Shown here: positions 8,919 through 18,035 of the stretch, in pieces
Position numbering within the stretch: position 1 is the first letter of the stretch
Layout: every line of letters starts with the position of its first letter
From: an uncultured Acetatifactor sp.
GTDB taxonomy: Bacteria > Bacillota > Clostridia > Lachnospirales > Lachnospiraceae
Reading direction: 5' to 3'
NCBI GenBank assembly: GCA_947594835.1
Contig: CANQEH010000003.1
Coordinates: forward strand, 1 to 64,000
Length of the DNA stretch: 64,000 nt
Notes under the pieces: model-generated
What the model was told of the DNA's origin: nothing
What the model saw: only the letters and a program-made list of their open reading frames with translations
Databases searched by the model: none
Translations under genes and position numbers: made by a program

Positions 8919-11159
8919 CTATCCTTTCAGCTTCGTGCCCCTCGTGTCCCGTCTGCCGGGCTTTAGGTTGTCCAGGACGATCTCCCTGCCCTTGTACTCG
9001 GCGACGGCGCCGGGCATGGCCTTCGTGTAGTAGACGTGCTCCACCGCATCCTTCTGGCCCAGCTTCATGCCCCTCACACCGATGGCTCCCTTTTTCTTTT
9101 CGGGGATCTCTTCCACGGAAAAGCGCAGGAAGTATCCCTCTTTCGTCTGAAGCACCACGGTACGCTGATCCAGAAGCGCGGCCACCTCCACCAGCACATC
9201 CCCCTCCGCCAGCTTGGTGGCGGCCACTGTGCGCTTGGACACGTCAAATTCGCCGCCGTCCACCAGCTTGACCATGGACTGGGCGGTGACAAACACCACC
9301 TGCCGCAGGTTTAACTCCATCTGGCTGGTCACATAAATTACCTGTTCCTTCTCGGAATCGTAGTTGCTGATATTGTCCAGGGGCGTCCCCTTGTCCCGGA
9401 ACCGGCCGAAGGGGATATCCGTGGCCTTTATGGTGTGAAGCTGCCCCTTGTCGGTAAAGACGCAGACCTTTCCCGTGTTCCTGCAGAAAAAGGCAAAGCG
9501 GTTTTCCGCCTGGGCCGCCTCCCTGTTCCGCTCATAGGCGGCGGTGTCCACGGCCCTGATATAGCCGAAGCGGTCAACCAGAACGCATATGTCGGTCTCC
9601 TCCACCTCTTTCTCCCGGTAGACGGCCTCCTGGGCGTTCTCGATGGCGGTGCGCCGCTTTCTCCCGAACGCCTTCTTGTACTCCTCCAGCTCGTTGATGA
9701 GCACCTGGGCCATGGAATCCCGCCGCTCCAGAATATCCTCATAGCGGTAGATATTGGCCATGGTCTCCTCGTGCTCGGCGATTAAGGCTTCGATCTCCAG
9801 GCCGATCAGCTTATACAGACGCATCTCCAGGATGGCGTTGGCCTGCTTTTCCGTAAACAAAAGCTGGGCGGCCATGATGCTGGACTCTTTGGTCTTGAAC
9901 CGAATGCCCTCCGTCTTTCCCTCCACCAGACAGGCCTTTGCCATGTTCCTGTCCCTGGAGCCCCGGAGGATCTCGATGATCAGGTCGATGACGTTGCAGG
10001 CTTTGATGAGCCCCTCCTGGATCTCCTTCCGCTCCAGCTCCTTTGCAAGAAGGTTGGAATATTTCCGGGTCGCCACCTGATACTGGAAGTCCGCATTGGC
10101 CTTCAGAATCTGCCGCAGACCCATGGTCTCCGGCCTGCCGTCGCAGATCGCCAGCATATTCACCCCGAAGGTGTCCTCCAGGCGGGTCTTCTTGTACAGC
10201 AGATTGACGAAATTCTCCGCATCCGCGTCTTTCTTTAACTCGATGACAATGCGGATCCCCTCCTTGGAGGACTGGTTGGAGATGTCCACGATGTCCTGCG
10301 TCTTTTTCGACTCTGCAAGGGCCGCCACATCGGAGAGGAACTTGGCGATGCCGCTGCCGATCATGGTGTAGGGGATCTCCGTGATGACCACGCTCGTCCG
10401 GCCCCCCTTGCCGCTCTCAAACTCCACCTTCCCCCGCAGCTTCACCTTCCCCGTGCCGGTCTCGTAGATCTCCTCCAGCTCGTCCTTGTTGGTGACAATG
10501 CCGCCGGTGGGGAAATCCGGCCCCTTGATATACCGCATCAGCTCCCGGGTAGAGAGGTTTTCGTTGAGCAGGAAGGCCTTCATGGCGTCGATGACCTCTC
10601 CCAGGTTATGAGGCGGCGTGCTGGTGGCCATTCCCACCGCAATGCCCTCCGAACCGTTCACCAGAAAATTTGGAATTTTGGCCGGAAGCACTTCCGGCTC
10701 CTTCTCCGTCTGGTCAAAGTTGGGCAAAAAGTCCACCACATCCTTGTCCAAATCTGCCAGAAAGGCCTCCTGCGCCACCCTGGCAAGCCTTGCCTCGGTG
10801 TAACGCATGGCCGCGGCGCCGTCCCCCTCGATGTTTCCGAAGTTCCCGTGGCCGTCCACCAGAACAAGGCCTTTTTTAAAATCCTGGCTCATCACCACCA
10901 GGGAGTCGTAGATGGAGCTGTCCCCGTGGGGATGGTATTTACCCATGGTATCACCCACGATGCGGGCGCTCTTCCGATAGGGCCTGTCATAGCGGATGCC
11001 CAGCTCATACATATCGTAGAGCACCCTGCGCTGCACCGGCTTTAAACCGTCCCGCACGTCCGGCAGGGCCCTGGCAATGATCACGCTCATGGCATAGTCG
11101 ATGAATGCCTTCTGCATCTCCTCGGAATATTCGGTTTTGATGATCCTGTTGTCGTCCAT
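8919..11159 (-). CDS. parC: Type IIA topoisomerase subunit A, topoisomerase IV-like (ParC)
   Basis: YAMSVIIARALPDVRDGLKPVQRRVLYDM and GNFGNIEGDGAAAMRYTEARL; no GyrA-box (QRRGGKG) seen, favouring ParC over GyrA. Confidence 0.8.
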   Translation of the reverse strand: MDDNRIIKTEYSEEMQKAFIDYAMSVIIARALPDVRDGLKPVQRRVLYDMYELGIRYDRPYRKSARIVGDTMGKYHPHGDSSIYDSLVVMSQDFKKGLVLVDGHGNFGNIEGDGAAAMRYTEARLARVAQEAFLADLDKDVVDFLPNFDQTEKEPEVLPAKIPNFLVNGSEGIAVGMATSTPPHNLGEVIDAMKAFLLNENLSTRELMRYIKGPDFPTGGIVTNKDELEEIYETGTGKVKLRGKVEFESGKGGRTSVVITEIPYTMIGSGIAKFLSDVAALAESKKTQDIVDISNQSSKEGIRIVIELKKDADAENFVNLLYKKTRLEDTFGVNMLAICDGRPETMGLRQILKANADFQYQVATRKYSNLLAKELERKEIQEGLIKACNVIDLIIEILRGSRDRNMAKACLVEGKTEGIRFKTKESSIMAAQLLFTEKQANAILEMRLYKLIGLEIEALIAEHEETMANIYRYEDILERRDSMAQVLINELEEYKKAFGRKRRTAIENAQEAVYREKEVEETDICVLVDRFGYIRAVDTAAYERNREAAQAENRFAFFCRNTGKVCVFTDKGQLHTIKATDIPFGRFRDKGTPLDNISNYDSEKEQVIYVTSQMELNLRQVVFVTAQSMVKLVDGGEFDVSKRTVAATKLAEGDVLVEVAALLDQRTVVLQTKEGYFLRFSVEEIPEKKKGAIGVRGMKLGQKDAVEHVYYTKAMPGAVAEYKGREIVLDNLKPGRRDTRGTKLKG

Positions 11160-11197
11160 GTCCGTCCCGTTTCCCTTTTCGATGTATCCGCCCTGCT

Positions 11198-13126
11198 TTA
11201 AGCCTGCAGATCCAGTTCCGCGTCATGGGCGTGGTCATAGATGAAGGCTTTCCGGGGCGGCACCTCCGTCCCCATGAGCAACTCCGTCACCTCGCTGGCC
11301 ATGCGGGCGTCCTCGATCTCCACCAGCTTCATGCGGCGGGTCTCGGGGTTCAGCGTCGTCTCCCAGAGCTGCTGCGCATCCATCTCCCCCAGCCCTTTGT
11401 AGCGCTGTAAGGTAAAAGCGCCCTTGTGGCTCTTTTTGTACCTCTCCAGCGCCTTGTCATCGTAGAGATACTCCTCTTTTCCCTTGGCAGGCATGGCCTT
11501 GTACAGAGGGGGCATGGCGATATAGACGTGTCCCTCAAAGATCAGCTCCGGCATGAAGCGGTAAAACAGGGTGAGCAGCAAGGTGGAGATATGGGCGCCG
11601 TCCACGTCTGCATCCGCCATGATCACGATCTTGTCATAGCGCAGTTTGGAAATGTCAAAATCGTTTCCGTACCCTTCCGAAAACCCGCAGCCGAAGGCGT
11701 TGATCATGGTCTTGATCTCCGCGTTTGCCAGCACCTTGTCAATGCTCGCCTTCTCCACGTTTAAAATCTTTCCCCGGATGGGCAGGATGGCCTGGTACAT
11801 CCGGTTCCTGGCCGTCTTGGCGCTGCCCCCCGCGGAGTCTCCCTCCACGATGAAAATCTCGCACTTTGAGGGATCTTTGGACTCACAGTTGGCCAGCTTT
11901 CCGTTAGAGTCAAAGGAAAATTTCTGCTTGGTTAAGAGGTTGGTCTTTGCCCGCTCCTCGGTCTTTCGGATCTTGGCCGCCTTCTCCGCACAGCCGATGA
12001 TATTTTTTAAGGTCTCCAGGTTTCTGTCAAAGAAACGGACGACCTCCTCCCCGGTGACCTTGCTGACCACCTTCGCCGCGTCCTGATTGTCCAGCTTGGT
12101 CTTGGTCTGTCCCTCAAACCTGGGATCCGGGTGTTTGATGGAAACCACCGCCGTCATGCCGTTGCGCACGTCGGCGCCGGTGAAGTTCACGTCCTTTTCC
12201 TTTAAGATGCCAAGCTCCCTGGCGTAGGTGTTGATCACGTTTGTAAACATGGTCTTAAACCCGGTCAGGTGGGTGCCTCCCTCGGAGTTATAGATATTGT
12301 TGCAAAATCCCAGCACATTTTCATGAAATTCATTGACATACTGGAATGCCACCTCCACGGAGATTCCCTCGCTCTCGCCGGAGAAATAGACCACGTCGCT
12401 GACCGCTTCCTGGGACTTGTTCATGTCCTTGATAAACCCTGTGATGCCCTCCGGCTCGTGAAAGGTCACACGCTCCGGCTCCTCTCTGCGCATATCCTGA
12501 AAGTGGATCGTCAGGCTGGGGTTTAAGTATGCGGTCTCGTGGAGCCTGCTCTTTACGTCGTCCTCTTTAAACCGGGTTTTGTCAAAGATGGTGTCGTCCG
12601 GCAGGAAATTGATCGTGGTGCCGGTCTCCCTGGTCTTGCCCACCACCGGCAGAAGACCGTTTTCCAGCTCCACGGTGGGATTCCCACGCTCATAGCGGTC
12701 CTCATAGAGAAAGCCCCCTGTCTTAACCCGGACGGTCAGGCGGGCGGAAAGGGCGTTCACCACGGAGGAGCCCACGCCGTGAAGGCCGCCGCTGGTCTTA
12801 TAAGCGCCGTTTTCAAACTTGCCCCCGGCGTGAAGGGTGGTAAAGACCAGCCGCTCTGCGCTGACGCCTTTTTCGTGCATCCCCACGGGAATCCCGCGGC
12901 CGTTGTCGGAGACGGTGGCCGATCCATCCTTTTCCAGGGTGACGGTGATGGTGTCGCAGAACCCTGCCAGATGTTCGTCCACGGAATTGTCCACGATCTC
13001 ATAGATCAAATGGTTGAGACCCTTGGTGGAGACGCTGCCGATGTACATACCGGGGCGTTTCCGCACGGCCTCCAGCCCCTCCAGCACCAGAATACTGGAA
13101 GCGTCATAATTGTTTGCTTTTTCCAT
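11198..13126 (-). CDS. parE: Type IIA topoisomerase subunit B, topoisomerase IV-like (ParE)
   Basis: VLEGLEAVRKRPGMYIGS, IVDNSVDEHLAGFCD and EGDSAGGSAKTARNR; start chosen at MEKANNYDASS. Confidence 0.82.
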   Translation of the reverse strand: MEKANNYDASSILVLEGLEAVRKRPGMYIGSVSTKGLNHLIYEIVDNSVDEHLAGFCDTITVTLEKDGSATVSDNGRGIPVGMHEKGVSAERLVFTTLHAGGKFENGAYKTSGGLHGVGSSVVNALSARLTVRVKTGGFLYEDRYERGNPTVELENGLLPVVGKTRETGTTINFLPDDTIFDKTRFKEDDVKSRLHETAYLNPSLTIHFQDMRREEPERVTFHEPEGITGFIKDMNKSQEAVSDVVYFSGESEGISVEVAFQYVNEFHENVLGFCNNIYNSEGGTHLTGFKTMFTNVINTYARELGILKEKDVNFTGADVRNGMTAVVSIKHPDPRFEGQTKTKLDNQDAAKVVSKVTGEEVVRFFDRNLETLKNIIGCAEKAAKIRKTEERAKTNLLTKQKFSFDSNGKLANCESKDPSKCEIFIVEGDSAGGSAKTARNRMYQAILPIRGKILNVEKASIDKVLANAEIKTMINAFGCGFSEGYGNDFDISKLRYDKIVIMADADVDGAHISTLLLTLFYRFMPELIFEGHVYIAMPPLYKAMPAKGKEEYLYDDKALERYKKSHKGAFTLQRYKGLGEMDAQQLWETTLNPETRRMKLVEIEDARMASEVTELLMGTEVPPRKAFIYDHAHDAELDLQA

Positions 13127-13208
13127 TGAGGAGTGCTCTCCTTGCTGTTTACATCCAAATTCCAGATCCAAAGGAAGACGCCCGGCGCTTCCTGTCATGA
13201 ATAAGGTC

Positions 13209-13238
13209 ATTTTACCACAGATATTGTGGTTTGTCCAA
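13209..13238 (-). promoter_or_regulatory. Candidate sigma-A promoter upstream of the parE-like gene
   Basis: Minus strand TTGGAC - 18 nt - TAAAAT. Confidence 0.4.
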
Positions 13239-13307
13239 GAGAAAATACCAGATCATGTTCGGTTCATGTTCCGTTGTTTGGAAGTTTTCAGATTCCCAAA
13301 ATCATTT

Positions 13308-13349
13308 GGCCCGGCTGTCTTGGGAAACAGGACGACCGGGCCTTTTTTT
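13308..13349 (+). terminator. Intrinsic-terminator-like hairpin on the plus strand
   Basis: GGCCCGG ... CCGGGCC followed by TTTTTTT. Confidence 0.6.
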
Positions 13350-13375
13350 CAGATTGTCCAGAAGCTTTTTCTTCT

Positions 13376-14704
13376 TTACTGCTTGCTTTCTTGCTTTATT
13401 TCTCTCTTTGCCGCTTTCTTCCATCCCTTCCCCGCAGAGGAAAGTCCCGGAAAACGCCATTCCCGCCCGATCATGGGAATCAGACAGCAGGAAATGCCTA
13501 AAACCGTCAGGCCCCAGTTGCGATGGCTGAACAAGTCGTGTATGTAGGTGTGGTTTTTGGCAAACAGCCCCCACAACAGGGGGTATCCGGCAAGCAGCAG
13601 AAAGCTTGCGCTTACCGGCCACGCTTTCCACCGCGTTTTGCTCAGCCATAGCAGAAGGAAGCAGACGCCTGCAAATACCAGCGCCGCCGTCCATATCCTG
13701 TTGCTCTCCAGGTACAGCGACAGCTTTGTATACACGTCCCATCCGGTAATTTCCCGCTCAAAGGCGACATTGCCGGTGCGCACTCTGATGGAATTGACGG
13801 CGTCCGGAATCACATTTTCCCCGGTAATCCAGGACGCAAGCTGCCATTTTGCAAACCACATACCTGCATATCCCAGCGCCCACAGAAGCGGGTACAAAAG
13901 CATATGGCCAAATATGTCTGCGCATTTTGTGCCTTCGGAAATATTTTCCTCCCCGGCAAGGATGAGCCAGAAAGCCAAAGGCAGCCCCAACGTCACCACC
14001 GGATACGTCAGCAGGTCGAAATAACTGGCCGCCATCCCCACCGCCATAAAAAACAGCCAAAGATGTTCCTGCCATCTCTTTTTGCTGTAAAAAGCAAGAA
14101 AAAGAATCCCTGCGGCAGAAGCCATGTGATATACGGCAGAATTTTGCAGGGAACTTGCAATTGTCCCAGGCGTCAAAAAACATACAAACAGCAGATAGGG
14201 AAACAGATACCGTCGCTTTTTCCTGTGTTCCAGCAAAATTCCGGTAAGCAGCACGCTTCCCATCACCACCAGCCAGTTCAACTGGCGGATCTCCCCCAGA
14301 TTCAAAAACAGTAAAAGCGGCTTTAAGACGACCAGATATCCATGCCAGTATCTGGGATAGGCATGGGTCGTATATCCGCCCTCTTCCTCCAGAGTCAGGA
14401 TTGCACAGGACTCCGGCAAACTCAGACCATTGATGACATTGTAATAGTTATACATGGCCTTTTCAGCCAGACCGATCTTTGGATTATCATAAGCGGCGGT
14501 CAGAAGCATCAGGGAATCTGTGTGATTATCCAGATTGGTATGGGGAGAATACGGGAGCATCCGCCAATAGGTGCCCTCCATCCGAAGCACTTCCCCGCTC
14601 TCCTGGGCGTGTCTCCTGATCTTTCCCATGGGAAGCAGATACGCACAGAACAGAAGCGCCGCCCCCAGGCATACAATCCCCAAAAAACAGCCCCCCGTGA
14701 GCAA
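13376..14704 (-). CDS. Polytopic membrane protein, possibly GT-C-like (TTG start if the ORF is taken as given)
   Basis: 442-aa ORF with many hydrophobic segments; start codon in the supplied ORF is TTG. Confidence 0.6.
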   Translation of the reverse strand: MLTGGCFLGIVCLGAALLFCAYLLPMGKIRRHAQESGEVLRMEGTYWRMLPYSPHTNLDNHTDSLMLLTAAYDNPKIGLAEKAMYNYYNVINGLSLPESCAILTLEEEGGYTTHAYPRYWHGYLVVLKPLLLFLNLGEIRQLNWLVVMGSVLLTGILLEHRKKRRYLFPYLLFVCFLTPGTIASSLQNSAVYHMASAAGILFLAFYSKKRWQEHLWLFFMAVGMAASYFDLLTYPVVTLGLPLAFWLILAGEENISEGTKCADIFGHMLLYPLLWALGYAGMWFAKWQLASWITGENVIPDAVNSIRVRTGNVAFEREITGWDVYTKLSLYLESNRIWTAALVFAGVCFLLLWLSKTRWKAWPVSASFLLLAGYPLLWGLFAKNHTYIHDLFSHRNWGLTVLGISCCLIPMIGREWRFPGLSSAGKGWKKAAKREIKQESKQ

Positions 14705-14856
14705 CAGTTTCTTTCCTACCCCCCCAGAAATCCTTTGTCAGCCCGAAGCCACACTGCCTTGTCCTCCTTTTTCCGTTCTCTTTTTGTTCTTTTTTGTTCT
14801 TCTTTATTCTTTTTTCTTCTTTCGTTCTCTTCCCCGCTCTCTGTTTCGTCCTTCCC

Positions 14857-15753
14857 TCACATCCGCTCCGGGATTTTCCGGCAGCAGGCAAGGGCCAGGG
14901 AACCGGGGCCGATGTGACAGGCCACGCTTAAGGACAGCGGGTCGATTCGGATGTCATAGCCCGGAAAGATCTGCCGGATTTCCTCCCGGTAGCTCTCCGC
15001 CGCCTCCCGGTTTGCGGAATGGGCGATCTCCAGCCAGACCTGTTTCTCCCCCGTGAAGCCGCCGAAGCGGTTTTCTATGTCGTTTTTGATGGCGTTCATC
15101 ATAATGCTCCTGCCCTGATTTGCGGTGCGGGCTTTGGCGAATGCGTCCAGTTTTTCCCCCTGGATCTGCAGCACGGGCTTTAACTTTAAGATCGTGCCCA
15201 ACGCAGCCGCAGCCGGAGTGATCCGCCCGCCCTTTTTCAGATAGTACAGGGTATCCAGCATGATATAGATGCTGCTGTTGAATTTATCCGCCTCCAGATA
15301 GGCCTTGATCTCCGCCGCGCTTTTCCCGTGTTCCGCCAGGGTCATCGCGTCCAGAACAGACTGCCTCTGGGTGACGGAAATGCGCTGGTTGTCCACCACC
15401 TGCACCCTCCCGCCGTACTCCTCGGAGAGCATGGCGGCGCTCTGGCAGGAGCCGGACAAACCGCTGCTCATGGGGATATGTACCAGTTCGTCGTATTCCT
15501 CCAGAATCGCATCCCACATCTTTAACACCGAATCGGGAGACGGCTGGCTGGTGCTGATACTGGCCCCGGCGGTGAGACGCTCGTAAAACTCCTCCTGGGT
15601 GAGGCTGATGTCTTCATAAAATGTCTCCCCGTCGATCATAAAGGGCATGGGCAGCACAAATACCCCCAGTTCTTTTGCGGCAGCCTGCGTGATCCCGCTG
15701 TTGCTGTCCGTCATGATGGCAACTTTTGACATGATGGAACCAAACCTTTCCAC
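14857..15753 (-). CDS. DegV family (fatty-acid-binding) protein
   Basis: VAIMTDSNSGITQAAAKELGVFVLPMPFMIDGETFYED, ISTSQPSPDSV and IPMSSGLSGSCQSA. Confidence 0.93.
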   Translation of the reverse strand: MERFGSIMSKVAIMTDSNSGITQAAAKELGVFVLPMPFMIDGETFYEDISLTQEEFYERLTAGASISTSQPSPDSVLKMWDAILEEYDELVHIPMSSGLSGSCQSAAMLSEEYGGRVQVVDNQRISVTQRQSVLDAMTLAEHGKSAAEIKAYLEADKFNSSIYIMLDTLYYLKKGGRITPAAAALGTILKLKPVLQIQGEKLDAFAKARTANQGRSIMMNAIKNDIENRFGGFTGEKQVWLEIAHSANREAAESYREEIRQIFPGYDIRIDPLSLSVACHIGPGSLALACCRKIPERM

Positions 15754-15833
15754 AGCCTTTTTCAGGCCGTTCCCTTCTCTTTCCCTGTGCGGCGGACAAA
15801 CGCCGCCGGAGACATATAATATTTATTTTAACG

Positions 15834-17891
15834 TCATATGGTGCGAAAGTCAACCGCATTCGCGGCCTGCTGCGACAGATGGCGCTTTAAGGGGATGTGG
15901 CAGGGGTCTGACAGTTCAGGATCCCTGCACATCAGCTCCTCTACCGCCGTAGACGCATCTTTCAGCACGGCGGCGTCCGCGTAGATATCCCCCACCCGGA
16001 AGGAAAAATCGCCGCTCTGGCGCAGGCCGAACAGTTCCCCGGGGCCTCTCAGCTTCAGATCCTCCGAGGCGATGTGAAAGCCGTCGTTGGAATGGTTTAA
16101 AATCTGCAGCCGCTCCATGGTTGCCTTCTCCTGGGAAGCACTCACAAAAATACAGTAGCTCTGGTGCTGCCCCCGGCCCACCCGCCCCCGCAGCTGGTGG
16201 AGCTGGGCAAGGCCGAAACGCTCCGCGTTCTCCACCATCATCACCGTGGCGTTTGGCACATTGATCCCAACCTCGATGACGGTGGTGGATACCAGCACGT
16301 CGATGGAATGTGCGGCAAAGGCCTCCATAATGGACGTTTTGTCCGCAGGCCGCATCTTCCCGTGCAGATAAGCCACCTGTACGCTGGGCGGCAGTACGCT
16401 TCTTAATTTCTCCGCGTAGTCCACCACGTTCTCCAGCTCCTCCATCTCCCCTGCCTCCACCTGGGGACAGATCACATAAACCTGCCTGCCCTGGGCCACC
16501 TGCGCCTCGATGAACTGATAGGCCTTGGGGCGGTAGGAGGTATCCACCACACAGTTTTTGATGGGCAGCCTGCCCTGGGGCAGCTCGTCTACCACGGAAA
16601 GGTTTAAGTCGCCGTAGAGGAGGATGGCCAGCGTCCTGGGGATGGGGGTTGCGCTCATCACCAGAATGTGCGGGATATCCCCTTTCTTTGCCAGGGTTTC
16701 CCGCTGGCGCACGCCGAAGCGGTGCTGCTCGTCGGTGACCACCAGCCCCAGGGCGCGGTACTGTACCTTCTCCTGGATCAGCGCGTGGGTGCCGATGATG
16801 AGATTTGCCTCCCCGGAAGCGATCTTTTCATAGGCCTCCCGCTTTTCCCTGGCGGTCATAGAGCCCACCAGGAGCACAGGCTGAAAGCAGAGGCCGTACT
16901 TTTTCACATACTCCGCCACTGTCTCAAAGTGCTGGACGGCCAGCACCTCCGTGGGCGCCATGAGCGCCCCCTGAAACCCGTTTGCCGCCGTCATTAAAAG
17001 GGCCAGCAGCGCCAGAATGGTCTTGCCGGAGCCCACATCCCCCTGAATCAGCCGGTTCATGCACACCGGGCCGCCTAAGTCGTCCTTGATCTCCTGCCAG
17101 ACTTTCTTCTGTGCCCCGGTCAGGGGAAAGGGCAGCTTTTCCAAAAACCGCACCGTATCCGCCGTCTCCATCATCGGGAAATGGTTTTCCAGCTTCTCTC
17201 CCGCCTGGCGGTTCTGTCTCAAAAGATACAGGAAAGAAAAAAATTCGTCGAACACCAGCCGTTTCCGGGCCAGCAGAAGCTCCTCCCTGCTCTCCGGGAA
17301 ATGCAGGGTTTCCACCGACTGCGGCTCCGGCATCAGACTGTATCGTTCCAGCATCCAGGCGGGATAATATTCCTCCTCCCACTGGTACTGGGCAAGGGCC
17401 TGCTTTACCGCTTTCTGCACCGCATGGTTGGTGAGCCCCTTCGTAAGGGCGTAGCGGGGAATCAGACGGTTCATCTGCTGCCTGTATTCCTCCAGGGCAA
17501 AAAGCCTGGGTTGTTCCATCCGCTTTGTCGTGCCCGCGCCCTGCACCAGCCCCCGGAAGAGATAATATCCCCCGGGCTTTAACACCTTTTTTAAAAATGG
17601 CATATTGAAAAAGGTAAGCTGTAAAACGCCGGTATCGTCCGCCAGAGTGACGTTTAAAATGTGCAGCCTGCGGATCCTTTTCTCGCCCGCAACCCCCCGC
17701 ATGACTCCGTGGACGGCGCAGACCTTTCCGGGCAGCGCCTCCCCGATCTTCACCGGCTCCTCATAGATCTCATAGTCCCTGGGATAATGGGAAAGCAGCT
17801 CGCCTGCACTGCGGATATCCAGTTTTTCAAAGAGCTTCCCGGTCTTTTCCCCCACGCCCTTTAACTGAAGGACGGATGTGTTTTTGTCCAT
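15834..17891 (-). CDS. recG: ATP-dependent DNA helicase RecG
   Basis: RLIQGDVGSGKT, DEQHRFGVRQRE, VMSATPIPRTLA and LHQLRGRVGRG motifs; start chosen at MDKNTSVLQLKG. Confidence 0.95.
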   Translation of the reverse strand: MDKNTSVLQLKGVGEKTGKLFEKLDIRSAGELLSHYPRDYEIYEEPVKIGEALPGKVCAVHGVMRGVAGEKRIRRLHILNVTLADDTGVLQLTFFNMPFLKKVLKPGGYYLFRGLVQGAGTTKRMEQPRLFALEEYRQQMNRLIPRYALTKGLTNHAVQKAVKQALAQYQWEEEYYPAWMLERYSLMPEPQSVETLHFPESREELLLARKRLVFDEFFSFLYLLRQNRQAGEKLENHFPMMETADTVRFLEKLPFPLTGAQKKVWQEIKDDLGGPVCMNRLIQGDVGSGKTILALLALLMTAANGFQGALMAPTEVLAVQHFETVAEYVKKYGLCFQPVLLVGSMTAREKREAYEKIASGEANLIIGTHALIQEKVQYRALGLVVTDEQHRFGVRQRETLAKKGDIPHILVMSATPIPRTLAILLYGDLNLSVVDELPQGRLPIKNCVVDTSYRPKAYQFIEAQVAQGRQVYVICPQVEAGEMEELENVVDYAEKLRSVLPPSVQVAYLHGKMRPADKTSIMEAFAAHSIDVLVSTTVIEVGINVPNATVMMVENAERFGLAQLHQLRGRVGRGQHQSYCIFVSASQEKATMERLQILNHSNDGFHIASEDLKLRGPGELFGLRQSGDFSFRVGDIYADAAVLKDASTAVEELMCRDPELSDPCHIPLKRHLSQQAANAVDFRTI

Positions 17892-18035
17892 CGCTGCCAC
17901 TGTCCTCCCTGTCATAACAGCAACATAAGAAAAAAGAACCTGCCCTATCAGAATTTCTCCTTTAGACAGGCTCTTTGCCGCTTCCGTTCTGCCAGATCAC
18001 GGTCATCCGCAAAAAGAAGCTTTTTTATTCCATCG

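Noticed and set aside
17929-17973. Possible minus-strand terminator after the DAK2 gene
   Set aside because: T-run present but stem has a wobble and a loop over 20 nt; left uncalled
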